A DNA stretch of 17,794 nt from Chlamydia trachomatis (GCA_945861315.1 CAMAUB010000008.1:1-17794); one strand, 5' to 3'. Positions 5,281 through 13,927 are shown, counted from the stretch's first letter. Notes: generated by a model not told the origin, from the letters alone. A program made the numbers and translations.

Positions 5281-7173
5281 TTAAGTACAAAGTTTAATTG
5301 CTTTTAGTTCTTTATTAGCAATTCTAGTGCCACGCGCTTGCGCTCCCTTTATGGGCACATCTTCAAACGTAAATTCAACCTTACTCGTCTTTTGACGCGA
5401 TTTTGGTTTGAATAGGAGGTGTAAGACTGCGTTTGAGTCGCTTGAAACAAATTCAAGCGTCTTATCTGGGTCAACATAAATATAATCTTTATCCAAAATG
5501 AATTGTTTTACAACAAAGCGTTTCACATATGGATAGTTTGTTTTTGTATCTCTTGTAATTACATTGAGGGTGGTCTTTTTATCAGCAGGTCCAATCCAAA
5601 TAGCTTTTTCAATGTAGAGCTTTTCAGGAATATTGATCACTTTATAGTGCCCATCATGGAATAAGATTAGAAGCTTATCTAAATTGCTACACTCAACAGA
5701 GGTTTGCGCATTGACGCTTGTGCCTAAAAATCCAGTCTGTGGATCATAGCCCACTTTTACAATTTTCTCTGATATAGCCCGTTTATCGATTTGTTGAATT
5801 TTTTTGATCTTGGTTTTTCGTGGGTAAGAGGGACCATATTTTTTGAGAAGATCTTTTAAATAGCAGATTGTAAATAATTTAATGTTTTTAAGGTCTTTCT
5901 CAACCTTTTCCTGTTGATCTCTTAACGCAACAATTTCATCTTGGTTTTTATCGATATCAAAACGAGAGATGCGACGAATCGGGATAGCAAGTAGTTTTTC
6001 TCGATCTTCTTTTGTTGGGACCCGAATCAATTCTTTTTGGAAGGGCTTTAAGCTGCTCGCGATTGTCTCATGAACAAGTTCATACGTTTTGATCTCTTCA
6101 ATTTTTTTGTAAAGCCGGTTTTCAATGAAAATTTGTTCGAGCGATTTATCAAAAATTTTGTTTTGAAGTCTCTCTTTTTCTAACTCAAGCTCACGCTTTA
6201 AGTAAGTTTTAAGCAACTCAACATGTTGACTTAAAAGCTCAGAGACAGTGCCTTCCCAAGGCATTTCATTTTTAATAGCAATGATTTGGGAGCTAAGGGA
6301 AATCTCAAGCTCAGTAAAGGCGTAAAGTTGCTCTAAACAATCTTTTGCGTAGTGGCCACGAGGAAGCTTGATCTCAATTTCAATTTTTTCTGCTGTGTAA
6401 TCATTGATGGATTCAAGCTTAATCTTTCCTTTTTTAGCGGCTTCATCAATTGAGCGAATCACCGCTTCAGTTGTTGTTCCATAACAAATTTCACGAACAA
6501 CCAAGGTTTTATCATCAATAACCTCGACTTTAGCGCGCAGGCGAATTTTTCCCCGCCCATCATCATAATCTGTAGCGTCCATAATTCCGCCTGATGGAAA
6601 ATCAGGGATTACTACACTCTTATTTCCTTCAAGAAGAGCAATTTCAGCTTCAATCAGTTCACAAAAATTGTGAGGGAAGACTTTTGTCGCCATCCCAACA
6701 GCAATTCCTTCCGCACCTTGCATGAGTAAAAGAGGGATTTTGGCAGGAAGGACGACAGGCTCTTGATTTCTTCCATCATAAGAAGGAATAAATTCAGTAA
6801 GAGCTGGGTTGAACATAGTTTCTTTTGCAAGTGGACCAAGCTTTGTCTCAATATAACGGGCAGCAGCAGCTGGATCTCCTGTATGAGGATTACCAAAATT
6901 TCCCTGTCTTTCAAGTAGATACTCTTTGTTCGCAATGGTGACCAGGGCATCAATAATTGCTGCATCTCCATGAGGATGAAGGGCCATTGTCTGTCCAGCC
7001 ACATTAGCAACCTTGTGGAGCTTCCCATCATCCATCTTGAATAGGGTCCACAAGATACGTCGTTGTACAGGTTTTAGGCCATCAAAGGCGTGTGGAATCG
7101 CACGATCGAGGATCACGTAAGAGGCGTAGCGGAGATAATTCTCCCGAAACTGATCTTTTATATCATCCTTCAT
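5281..7173 (-). CDS. parC: DNA topoisomerase IV subunit A (ParC/GyrA-like, second copy type)
   Basis: Type IIA topoisomerase A subunits cut and rejoin both DNA strands through an active-site Tyr. The 630-residue product has the winged-helix breakage region (PVQRRILWTL, HPHGDAAIIDALV, QGNFGNPHTGDPAAAARYIE) with Tyr107 as the nucleophile next to Arg106, then the tower and coiled-coil region. It lacks a full GyrA beta-pinwheel: no GyrA box (QRRGGKG) is visible and the protein is about 200 residues shorter than GyrA, so ParC-like is the better call. The position equal to E. coli GyrA Ser83 is Ala71. The ATG overlaps the parE stop by 11 bases. Position matches chlamydial gyrA_2 (CT660). Confidence 0.9.
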   Translation of the reverse strand: MKDDIKDQFRENYLRYASYVILDRAIPHAFDGLKPVQRRILWTLFKMDDGKLHKVANVAGQTMALHPHGDAAIIDALVTIANKEYLLERQGNFGNPHTGDPAAAARYIETKLGPLAKETMFNPALTEFIPSYDGRNQEPVVLPAKIPLLLMQGAEGIAVGMATKVFPHNFCELIEAEIALLEGNKSVVIPDFPSGGIMDATDYDDGRGKIRLRAKVEVIDDKTLVVREICYGTTTEAVIRSIDEAAKKGKIKLESINDYTAEKIEIEIKLPRGHYAKDCLEQLYAFTELEISLSSQIIAIKNEMPWEGTVSELLSQHVELLKTYLKRELELEKERLQNKIFDKSLEQIFIENRLYKKIEEIKTYELVHETIASSLKPFQKELIRVPTKEDREKLLAIPIRRISRFDIDKNQDEIVALRDQQEKVEKDLKNIKLFTICYLKDLLKKYGPSYPRKTKIKKIQQIDKRAISEKIVKVGYDPQTGFLGTSVNAQTSVECSNLDKLLILFHDGHYKVINIPEKLYIEKAIWIGPADKKTTLNVITRDTKTNYPYVKRFVVKQFILDKDYIYVDPDKTLEFVSSDSNAVLHLLFKPKSRQKTSKVEFTFEDVPIKGAQARGTRIANKELKAIKLCT

Positions 7174-8965
7174 TGATCAAATTATTCATGATAAATTGTT
7201 TTCGTTCTGGCGTATTTTTACCCATATAGAACTCAAGTGTTGGCTTGATATCAGAAAAGGCGTTTACGACAACCGGCTTTAGCCGCATTTTCTCTCCAAT
7301 AAATTGCTTAAATTCCCCTGGAGAGATTTCCCCAAGCCCCTTGAACCTTGTGATTTCAGGAGATTTTAATGCCTTAATGGCTCTCTCTTTCTCCTCACTA
7401 TTATAACAGTAGAGTGTTTTATCCTTATTACGCACCTTGAAAAGAGGAGTTTCAAGGACATAGAGATGACCACCAATCACAAGACCTTCGAAATAGGTGA
7501 GGAAAAATGTGATGAGAAGGTTGCGAATATGCATTCCATCGACATCGGCATCTGTTGCTAAGACAATTTTGTTATAGCGCAAACCCGAGAGATCATCTTC
7601 AATATTCAATGCGTTCATCAAGTTGAACATCTCTTCATTTTTGTAGAGCTGATCCAATTTCATCCCGTGCACATTGAGTGGTTTTCCTCGGAGGGTAAAG
7701 ATTGCTTGTGTTAGGGGATCTCTAGATGAAACAATCGAGGCGCTTGCTGATTCTCCCTCAGTTAAAAAAATCATCGTCTTGTCACTATAAAGAGAGTCTT
7801 GGTCGAAGTGGAATTTGCAGTCGCGCAACTTTGGAATTTTATAGGAGATTTTTTTCTGCTTCTCTTTTGCTTCTTTCTTGACGGCTGAAAGCTCTTTGCG
7901 CAACTTCTCATTGAAAGAGATTCGTTCAGTCAGCTTTGAGGCGACACCCTTCTCTTTGTGCAACATTTGGAAGACGGCTTGCTTCACCTCTTGCATAATT
8001 GGAGTGCGAATTTCTGTATTGCTCAACTTATTTTTTGTTTGAGATTCAAAAACTGGATCCTTCACTTTTACAAGGATACAGGCGACAATCCCTTCACGTA
8101 CATCAACACCTTGATAATTTTTCTTAGCAAACTCGTTCACTCCCTTTAAAATACCTTCTCGAAAAGCTGAGAGATGTGATCCTCCATCTGCAGTGTATTG
8201 ACCATTGACAAAAGAAAAATAGCTCTCTCCATAACTTTGCGTATGCAAGAAAGCAAACTCAAGATGGGTGCCGCGATAGTGCAATGGTTCATAAAGACGA
8301 TCTTCTGTGACCTCATGATTGAGAAGATCAAGAAGACCCCACTCTGATTGAATTGCTTCACTATTGAAATTAAGAGTCAAACCGGTATTTAGATAAGCAT
8401 AATGCCAAAGGCGCTTACGGATAAGCTCCTCTTGATAGTTGAATTCTTTGAAAATTTCACTATCTGGAATAAACTCAACATAGGTCCCATTGCGCTCTGT
8501 TGTTGCTTTTTTCTTTTTAGACTGCAGCTTTCCAGAAATAAATACCGCTTCCATCATCTCTTTTTCGCGAAAAGAGCGAACAATGAAGTGAGAAGAGAGC
8601 GCATTGACGGCTTTAAGTCCAACACCATTAAGACCGACTGAAAATTGGAAGACTTCATCATTATACTTAGCACCCGTATTAATCTGTGAAACACACTCGA
8701 TCACCTTACCAAGTGGAATTCCACGTCCAAAATCACGAATGGAAATGCGTTGGGCCTTAGGATCAAAAGAAATAGTGATTTTGGATCCATTGCCCATAAT
8801 GAATTCATCAGTGCTGTTATCGATGACTTCTTTTAGAAGGATATAGATCCCATCATCAATATGCGTCCCGTCACCTAGCCGCCCAATGTACATGCCAGAC
8901 CTAAGTCTAATGTGCGTCAGCGCATCTACGGTTTGTACGGTGCTTTCATCATACTTTTTTGCCAT
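7163..8965 (-). CDS. parE: DNA topoisomerase IV subunit B (ParE/GyrB-like)
   Basis: This is the ATPase partner of the downstream ParC. The 600-residue protein has a GHKL ATP site: KEVIDNSTDEF with Glu46 and Asn50, RDFGRGIP with Asp78, and the lid GLNGVGLKAVNALS (111-124). The transducer loop QTKNKL (309-314) carries the ATP-sensing Lys. The TOPRIM domain shows TEGESASAS (402-410, Glu403) and DADVDGMHI (472-480). The usual EGDSAGG is EGESASA here, close to the EGDSASG form I recall from Bacteroidetes ParE-like proteins. Start ATG at 8965 has the weak site GGCGAG 2 bases upstream. It is the first gene of the operon that includes parC, three small ORFs and rluD, and is divergent from hemA. Confidence 0.92.
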   Translation of the reverse strand: MAKKYDESTVQTVDALTHIRLRSGMYIGRLGDGTHIDDGIYILLKEVIDNSTDEFIMGNGSKITISFDPKAQRISIRDFGRGIPLGKVIECVSQINTGAKYNDEVFQFSVGLNGVGLKAVNALSSHFIVRSFREKEMMEAVFISGKLQSKKKKATTERNGTYVEFIPDSEIFKEFNYQEELIRKRLWHYAYLNTGLTLNFNSEAIQSEWGLLDLLNHEVTEDRLYEPLHYRGTHLEFAFLHTQSYGESYFSFVNGQYTADGGSHLSAFREGILKGVNEFAKKNYQGVDVREGIVACILVKVKDPVFESQTKNKLSNTEIRTPIMQEVKQAVFQMLHKEKGVASKLTERISFNEKLRKELSAVKKEAKEKQKKISYKIPKLRDCKFHFDQDSLYSDKTMIFLTEGESASASIVSSRDPLTQAIFTLRGKPLNVHGMKLDQLYKNEEMFNLMNALNIEDDLSGLRYNKIVLATDADVDGMHIRNLLITFFLTYFEGLVIGGHLYVLETPLFKVRNKDKTLYCYNSEEKERAIKALKSPEITRFKGLGEISPGEFKQFIGEKMRLKPVVVNAFSDIKPTLEFYMGKNTPERKQFIMNNLINEG

Positions 8966-8978
8966 TACTCGCCATCAT

Positions 8979-9006
8979 ATAGTACACAGAAATTTCTGTC
9001 TGTGAA
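8979..9006 (-). promoter_or_regulatory. parE operon promoter with palindromic operator candidate
   Basis: On the minus strand TTCACA (9001-9006) and TACTAT (8979-8984) are 16 bases apart. The spacer contains the perfect 14-base palindrome ACAGAAATTTCTGT (8986-8999). The predicted transcript start is only a few bases before the parE ATG at 8965, so the leader would be very short. A second palindrome, CCTTCGAAGG (9011-9020), lies just upstream of the -35 box. No regulator is identified. Confidence 0.45.
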
Positions 9007-9028
9007 GAAGCCTTCGAAGGAAAAAAAC

Positions 9029-9074
9029 ATACTCATTCAAGCCCAAATTTCTTATTTTGAGCTTGGATGAGTAT
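9029..9074. repeat. Palindromic repeat, copy 3 (short form)
   Basis: ATACTCATTCAAGC (9029-9042) and GCTTGGATGAGTAT (9061-9074) are inverted copies with one mismatch. The segment 9041-9076 nearly matches the right end of the copy at 1-146. The core block found in the two longer copies is missing, so this looks like an internally deleted form. It lies in the parE/hemA divergent region. Confidence 0.8.
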
Positions 9075-9142
9075 ATGTTGAGGGCCCGTAAGGCAATAAA
9101 CAGAGTTTTCTTAAAGGAATTCATGAGGTATATCTAGATGGT

Positions 9143-10129
9143 ATGCGCATTGGAATTATTGGGATTAATCACAAACTTGCCTCAGTTGCACTGAGGGAAA
9201 AAATAGCAAAAGTTTGTACCAGACGATTTGGCTCTAAGTCTTTTCATCCAAGAATTTCCTACGTTCTTTTATCAACGTGCAACCGTACAGAGATTTATTT
9301 TCATGCAGAAGACCTATCAGATGCACACATCTATCTTCTTCAAGTCATGCGTGACGAACTTAATGAAGAGTTTGAACACAGAGTCTATTCTTATTTTGGG
9401 ATAGACTGCTTTAAGCATTTAGCACGTGTCACCTCTGGAATGGATAGTGCCATTATCGGCGAGACAGAAATCCAAGGACAGGTGAAACAAGCGTACCTAG
9501 AAGTTGGTCATTCACTTTGCTATGAACTGCATTTTCTTTTTCAAAAGTGCTTGAAAATTGGAAAAGATGTGAGAACACAATTCACCATTAGAAGAGGACT
9601 ACCAACTCTTGAAGAGACAATTTACCACATGGGGAATTATTTTCTTGGCTCTCTTGAAGAGAAACGCATTCTTTTTGTAGGCCTGTCAAAAATAAACCAT
9701 AAAATTCATAGTTGGTTTAAGCAGAAAAAAATTGGAGAGATCACCTTGTGTAATCGCACAGAGGCAAAAGTGAGCGCCTATCGCCACCTTCTATGGGAGA
9801 AGCTTGAGCAGTGGCATACGTATGATCTCGCTATTTTTGCAACAAAATGTCCCAATTTTCTCATCTCGAATAGCTCTGGCAAAATTCTTAGCCCAAAGCT
9901 TGTGATAGACCTTTCAGTTCCACGCAATGTTAACCCAACCATTGCAGAAAATCCTCAAGTGAAGTTGATGAATATTGATCAACTCACACGCGTCATGGAG
10001 CGTAATCGAAAACTCAAAATCTCAGAGCTAGAGCGTATAGAGTATGAAGTGATCGCCAAAGCGACCCATCACCAGCTTGAGATATTCAACCTCAAACAAC
10101 TACGTTATTTGCAAGGAGTTGCTTCCTAA
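9143..10129 (+). CDS. hemA: Glutamyl-tRNA reductase (HemA), short chlamydial form
   Basis: HemA reduces glutamyl-tRNA to glutamate-1-semialdehyde, the first step of C5 tetrapyrrole synthesis. The 328-residue product starts MRIGIIGINHKLASVALRE. It has the catalytic Cys46 in LLSTCNRTEIYF and the motif SGMDSAIIGETEIQGQVK (98-115). The NADPH fold is present (RILFVGLSKINHK, 175-187), but the usual GxGxMG loop has become GLSKIN. It is about 90 residues shorter than E. coli HemA, so the C-terminal dimerisation domain is reduced to one helix; chlamydial HemA is similarly short as far as I recall. ATG 9143 has no normal ribosome site. AAAGGA at 9113-9118 instead serves a four-codon ORF just upstream. 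Neighbour parE matches CT661-CT662 order. Confidence 0.9.
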   Translation: MRIGIIGINHKLASVALREKIAKVCTRRFGSKSFHPRISYVLLSTCNRTEIYFHAEDLSDAHIYLLQVMRDELNEEFEHRVYSYFGIDCFKHLARVTSGMDSAIIGETEIQGQVKQAYLEVGHSLCYELHFLFQKCLKIGKDVRTQFTIRRGLPTLEETIYHMGNYFLGSLEEKRILFVGLSKINHKIHSWFKQKKIGEITLCNRTEAKVSAYRHLLWEKLEQWHTYDLAIFATKCPNFLISNSSGKILSPKLVIDLSVPRNVNPTIAENPQVKLMNIDQLTRVMERNRKLKISELERIEYEVIAKATHHQLEIFNLKQLRYLQGVAS

Positions 10130-10133
10130 TTTA

Positions 10134-11510
10134 TCAAAAAGAGGCGTGTCCGGGATAGCGAGGAAAAGGGATGACATCTCGAATATTTTCCATCCCCGTT
10201 GCAAAAAGGATGAGCCGCTCAAAACCTGCTCCGAAGCCTGCATGTGGTACAGAGCCATATTTGCGCAGCTCTAAATACCACCAGTAACTATGTTTGTCCA
10301 TATCAAGATCATCCATCCGTCTAGATAGGATGTCAAGCCGCTCTTCACGCTGGCTACCGCCAACAATCTCTCCCACCCCTGGAACCAAAACATCCATATT
10401 GGCTACCGTCTTGTTATCATCATTCACGCGCATATAAAAGGGTTTGATTGCAATGGGGTAGTTATAGACGATTACAGGTTTTTGAAAGTGCTTTTCACAA
10501 AGGTAGCGTTCATGTTCCGCTTGGAGGTCTGCTCCCCAGTTGATTGGAAATTCAAACGACTCCCCACACTCTTTCAAGATTTCAATAGCCTTTGTATAGG
10601 TGATGCGCTCAAAAGGTGTATGGACCACCTCTTCAAGCCGTTTTTTGACTCCCTTGCAGATGAAGTTATCGAAAAATTCCATATCTTCGGGACATGTTTT
10701 AAGCAATGAATCAAAAATTGCTTTAAGATACGCCTCAGCAAGATCCATGTCGTCATCCAAGTTTGCAAATGCAATCTCAGGCTCAACCATCCAAAATTCA
10801 GCAAGATGGCGAGATGTGTTGGAATTTTCAGCGCGAAAGGTTGGACCAAATGTATAGATGTCTGAAAGAGCAGAGGCATAGATTTCTGCGTTGAACTGTC
10901 CAGAGACGGTGAGGTAGGCTATTTTACTAAAGAAATCTGCTGAGTGATCAACAGCTCCATCTTCACTATGTGGCAGCGCTTGCTGGTTGAGGGTTGTCAC
11001 TTGAAATAATTCGCCGGCACCCTCGCAATCTGATGAAGTAATGATTGGAGTGTGGATGTAGAAAAAGCCTTGCTCTTGGAAAAAGCGGTGAGTTGCATAG
11101 GCAAGCGCATTTCTAACACGTGTCACAGCTCCAATTGTGTTTGTGCGTGGGCGCAAATGAGCAATGGTGCGTAGAAATTCAAGAGAGTGCCGCTTTTTCT
11201 GTAAGGGATACTCTTCTGCCGAGCAGTTGCCAATAAGGTGTAGAGAATTTGCTTGAATCTCAACACTTTGCTTTCCACCTGGGCTTTCAACGACGATCCC
11301 AGTAATTGCAACTGCAGCTCCTGTCGTCACATCATGAATATTCAGCTTTGGATCAGCAATGATCTGTAGGTTAGAGAGGGTGGAACCATCATTAATTTCG
11401 AGGAATGTGAAGCTTTTTTGATCACGTACAGTACGAACCCACCCTTTAACAGTACGCTCTTGGCCAATATGACCTTTATCTTCTTTGATCGCTCTAATGC
11501 GCGTTCTCAT
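10134..11510 (-). CDS. asnS: Asparaginyl-tRNA synthetase (AsnRS)
   Basis: AsnRS charges tRNA-Asn directly. From ATG 11510 (AAGGGAG 8 bases upstream; overlaps the nfo stop as ATGA) the product has 458 residues, close to E. coli AsnRS. An N-terminal OB-fold (VKGWVRTVRDQKSFTFLEIN) precedes the class II core: motif 1 near FFQEQGFFYIHTPIIT, motif 2 FRAENSNTSRHLAEFWMVEP, and motif 3 GFGAGFERLILFATGMENIR followed by DVIPFPRYPGHASF. The motif 2 wording and the C-terminal PFPR are AsnRS-type rather than AspRS-type. It is translated after nfo on the same transcript and converges on hemA with a 4-base gap. C. trachomatis has no AsnRS and uses GatCAB instead, so this gene marks a difference from the Chlamydiaceae. 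Confidence 0.93.
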   Translation of the reverse strand: MRTRIRAIKEDKGHIGQERTVKGWVRTVRDQKSFTFLEINDGSTLSNLQIIADPKLNIHDVTTGAAVAITGIVVESPGGKQSVEIQANSLHLIGNCSAEEYPLQKKRHSLEFLRTIAHLRPRTNTIGAVTRVRNALAYATHRFFQEQGFFYIHTPIITSSDCEGAGELFQVTTLNQQALPHSEDGAVDHSADFFSKIAYLTVSGQFNAEIYASALSDIYTFGPTFRAENSNTSRHLAEFWMVEPEIAFANLDDDMDLAEAYLKAIFDSLLKTCPEDMEFFDNFICKGVKKRLEEVVHTPFERITYTKAIEILKECGESFEFPINWGADLQAEHERYLCEKHFQKPVIVYNYPIAIKPFYMRVNDDNKTVANMDVLVPGVGEIVGGSQREERLDILSRRMDDLDMDKHSYWWYLELRKYGSVPHAGFGAGFERLILFATGMENIRDVIPFPRYPGHASF

Positions 11511-12367
11511 TTTGCATACTCCCTTAATTTCCAAATTTCTTTCTCCCAAAGAGGTGGTCCTCCTGGTGTTTCTAAATATTTTGGCAACTCGCGCGTTCTC
11601 CGATCTTGCATTAAGAACTTAAAGCATTCAAGTCCAATTTCTCCCTCTCCTAAAGGAGCGTGACGATCACGCCTTGAACCAAGCTCTTTGAGCGAGTCAT
11701 TGAGATGGAATGCATAGAGATAGTTAAGCCCAACTGTGCGATCAAACTCATCAAGCGTCTTGCACCATCCCGCATTTGTACGGATGTCATAGCCAGCTGC
11801 AAAGATGTGACATGTATCAATACAGATACCAATTGGCAGACTATCCTTTGTCTGCTCAATAATATAGGCAAGCTCTTCAAAGCGATATCCCACACATGAT
11901 CCTTGACCCGCAGTGGTTTCTAGCAAAAGAACAGTTGAATCATCGATGATGAGATCTTCCATACCAAGTAAACTCTGCACAATTCGATCAAGACAGCCCT
12001 CAATAGGCTCTTGAAGAGCGGCGCCAGGGTGGAAATTAAGGTAAGAGATTCCAAGATCTATGCAGCGCATTAGCTCTTCGCGAAATGCTTGTCGACTCTT
12101 TTTCAGCGTATCGCTATTTGGGCAGCCCAAATTGATCAAATAGCTGGCATGGCTCATGATCTCCTCAAGGCCAGTCTTCGCTTTTGTATCTTGGAAAGCC
12201 TCAATTGCCTCTTCAGTTAAAGGTTTTCCTTTCCACTGCTTTTGGTTTGCCGTAAAAAGTTGTACCGTTGTCGCACCAATAGACCTGCCCTCTAGCAGAG
12301 CATTATGTGCGCCGCCAGCAGCCGATGTGTGTGCTCCAATTAAAAGTTGATCTGCAGAAGCTCTCAT
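11507..12367 (-). CDS. nfo: Endonuclease IV (AP endonuclease, Nfo)
   Basis: Nfo cleaves DNA at abasic sites in base excision repair, using three zinc ions. The start ATG at 12367 gives 286 residues, matching E. coli Nfo (285); a longer TTG frame from 12409 has no ribosome site. Zinc-ligand motifs are in order: GAHTSAAGG (10-18), NFHPGAAL, LLLETTAGQGS (Glu), GICIDTCHIFAAG (Asp, His), AFHLNDS (His), RRDRHAPLGEGEIG (Asp, His) and the C-terminal LETPGG (Glu). All ligands are present, so it should be active. It is divergent from murJ and overlaps asnS by 4 bases. Position matches CT625. Confidence 0.95.
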   Translation of the reverse strand: MRASADQLLIGAHTSAAGGAHNALLEGRSIGATTVQLFTANQKQWKGKPLTEEAIEAFQDTKAKTGLEEIMSHASYLINLGCPNSDTLKKSRQAFREELMRCIDLGISYLNFHPGAALQEPIEGCLDRIVQSLLGMEDLIIDDSTVLLLETTAGQGSCVGYRFEELAYIIEQTKDSLPIGICIDTCHIFAAGYDIRTNAGWCKTLDEFDRTVGLNYLYAFHLNDSLKELGSRRDRHAPLGEGEIGLECFKFLMQDRRTRELPKYLETPGGPPLWEKEIWKLREYAK

Positions 12368-12439
12368 TGCAAAGGTCTCTTTCAGCTCGTCATATAGCTT
12401 CGGGTGCAAATATAATGCATATAAGATATATTTCCTAGT

Positions 12440-13927
12440 GTGAAGGATTCAGAGTTTACGATCGCTAGATCGGCTAAAAGATTTTTTTCAGGCACGCTCA
12501 TTAGCCGCTTTTCTGGCCTTGGACGAGAAGTGTTGATGGCGGCAGCCTTTGGAACAGCTCCAGCTGTTGCTGCCTTTTGGATGGCCTTCCGTTTTGCTCA
12601 TCTTTTGCGCCGTCTTTTCGGAGAGGGGGCACTTCACTCCGCCTTTGTTCCTCACTTTGAAGACTTAAAGCGGGAGGATCCAAAAAAAGCTGCCCGCTTT
12701 TTCTACGACCTCTCAACTGGGATAACGGCGATCTTACTTCTAATTATCGTGCTTGTAGAAATGACCCTTGGAGGAATTCTTTTTTTCGCACAAATTTCTC
12801 TTGAAAATCAAGATGTGATGATCTTGACCATGCTCCTGCTTCCAGCGATTGTCTTCATCTCTCTTTATGCTCTAAATATCTCTTTTCTCAACTGTGAGCG
12901 AAGCTTTTTTCTCCCAAGCATAGCCCCCTCTTTTTTGAATGCCGTTTGGATTATAGCCATCTGTTTTCTGTGGAACACACCGCAGCGCATTGCGATGCAA
13001 AATTTAGCTATGATTCTTGTTTTTGCCTTTATACTTCAGTGGGCTGTCACCCTTCCTAGGGTTCTTAAATTGCTTAACTATTCCGTAGAAGAGAGGATGC
13101 CCATTTTACCCATTATCCGCCCTTTTCTACTGGGTATTATCGGTGTGACTGCAACCCAGATCAATAGTGCCTTAGATGTCATTTTTGCCCGAATTGCCGA
13201 TCCAGAAGGCCCCGCATTCCTCTGGTATGCTATACGCCTTCAGCAACTTCCGTTGGCTCTTTTTGGTATAGGTATGGCAGGAGCTCTTCTACCCCCGCTA
13301 ACGCGGGCTATTCAGGCAAAAGATAAACAGAAGAGTTCTAAATTCTTTAACTATGCCACAAGTAAAATCACTCAGCTTATGCTTCCAATCACAGTTGGCA
13401 TCTTTGTTCTTGGTCTTTCAGCTGTTAATCTTGTCTATGGGCATGGAAAATTCACTTTGGCAGCAATCCATGAGACAACGCACTGTCTTTGGGCCTACGG
13501 TATTGGACTTCTTCCCATGAGCCTTGTCCTTGTTTTTGCAGCGACCTTCTATGCTCGAAAAAATTATCTAACACCCACCCTTGTCTCATTTAGCTGTGTT
13601 GTCCTCAATATTGTGCTAAATAGCCTATTTGTCTTTTTCTTCAAGATGGGAGCTATAAGTATAGCCGTAGCCACAAGTATTGCAGCAACAGCTAATGCTG
13701 TCGTTCTCTACTATCTTCAAAAAGAGAAGGCAAGCTTCGAAGGGCTAAGGTGGATTATTGGCGGATGCATTTGTGCGGCAGCTTCTGCTTATGGGGTGCA
13801 AAGCTTCTTTTATGAACTACCACGCTCCATCCTCATGCAGTTAGTGCATTTTGGAAGTGGAGCCGTGGTCTATCTTTTAATCGTTACGTTCTGTGTGCTA
13901 AGAATTCGCAAACAGCAGGAATGTTAA
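12440..13927 (+). CDS. murJ: Lipid II flippase MurJ (MviN)
   Basis: MurJ flips lipid II across the inner membrane for peptidoglycan synthesis; chlamydiae make a thin division-site peptidoglycan. The 495-residue, highly hydrophobic product has the MOP-family pattern of many membrane helices. The first helix region, [17 protein letters not shown], and the [15 protein letters not shown] motif (58-71) align without gaps to E. coli MurJ as I remember it. Arg23, Arg29, Arg58 and Arg266 match essential R18, R24, R52 and R270, but the residues at E. coli D39 and D269 are Ala44 and Ile265. The start is GTG 12440 with no good ribosome site; TATAAT at 12411-12416 may be its -10 box. The 3' end overlaps rpsD by 44 bases on the opposite strand. 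Position matches CT624. Confidence 0.92.
   Translation: MKDSEFTIARSAKRFFSGTLISRFSGLGREVLMAAAFGTAPAVAAFWMAFRFAHLLRRLFGEGALHSAFVPHFEDLKREDPKKAARFFYDLSTGITAILLLIIVLVEMTLGGILFFAQISLENQDVMILTMLLLPAIVFISLYALNISFLNCERSFFLPSIAPSFLNAVWIIAICFLWNTPQRIAMQNLAMILVFAFILQWAVTLPRVLKLLNYSVEERMPILPIIRPFLLGIIGVTATQINSALDVIFARIADPEGPAFLWYAIRLQQLPLALFGIGMAGALLPPLTRAIQAKDKQKSSKFFNYATSKITQLMLPITVGIFVLGLSAVNLVYGHGKFTLAAIHETTHCLWAYGIGLLPMSLVLVFAATFYARKNYLTPTLVSFSCVVLNIVLNSLFVFFFKMGAISIAVATSIAATANAVVLYYLQKEKASFEGLRWIIGGCICAAASAYGVQSFFYELPRSILMQLVHFGSGAVVYLLIVTFCVLRIRKQQEC

Noticed and set aside
6654..7031. Minus-strand ORF of 125 codons
   Set aside because: It is a second frame inside parC, which has clear conserved motifs over the same bases.
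9011..9020. CCTTCGAAGG palindrome as a separate operator
   Set aside because: A 10-bp palindrome is weak evidence alone; it is only noted beside the better one in the parE promoter spacer.
10574..10879. Minus-strand ORF of 101 codons
   Set aside because: It is a shadow frame inside asnS.
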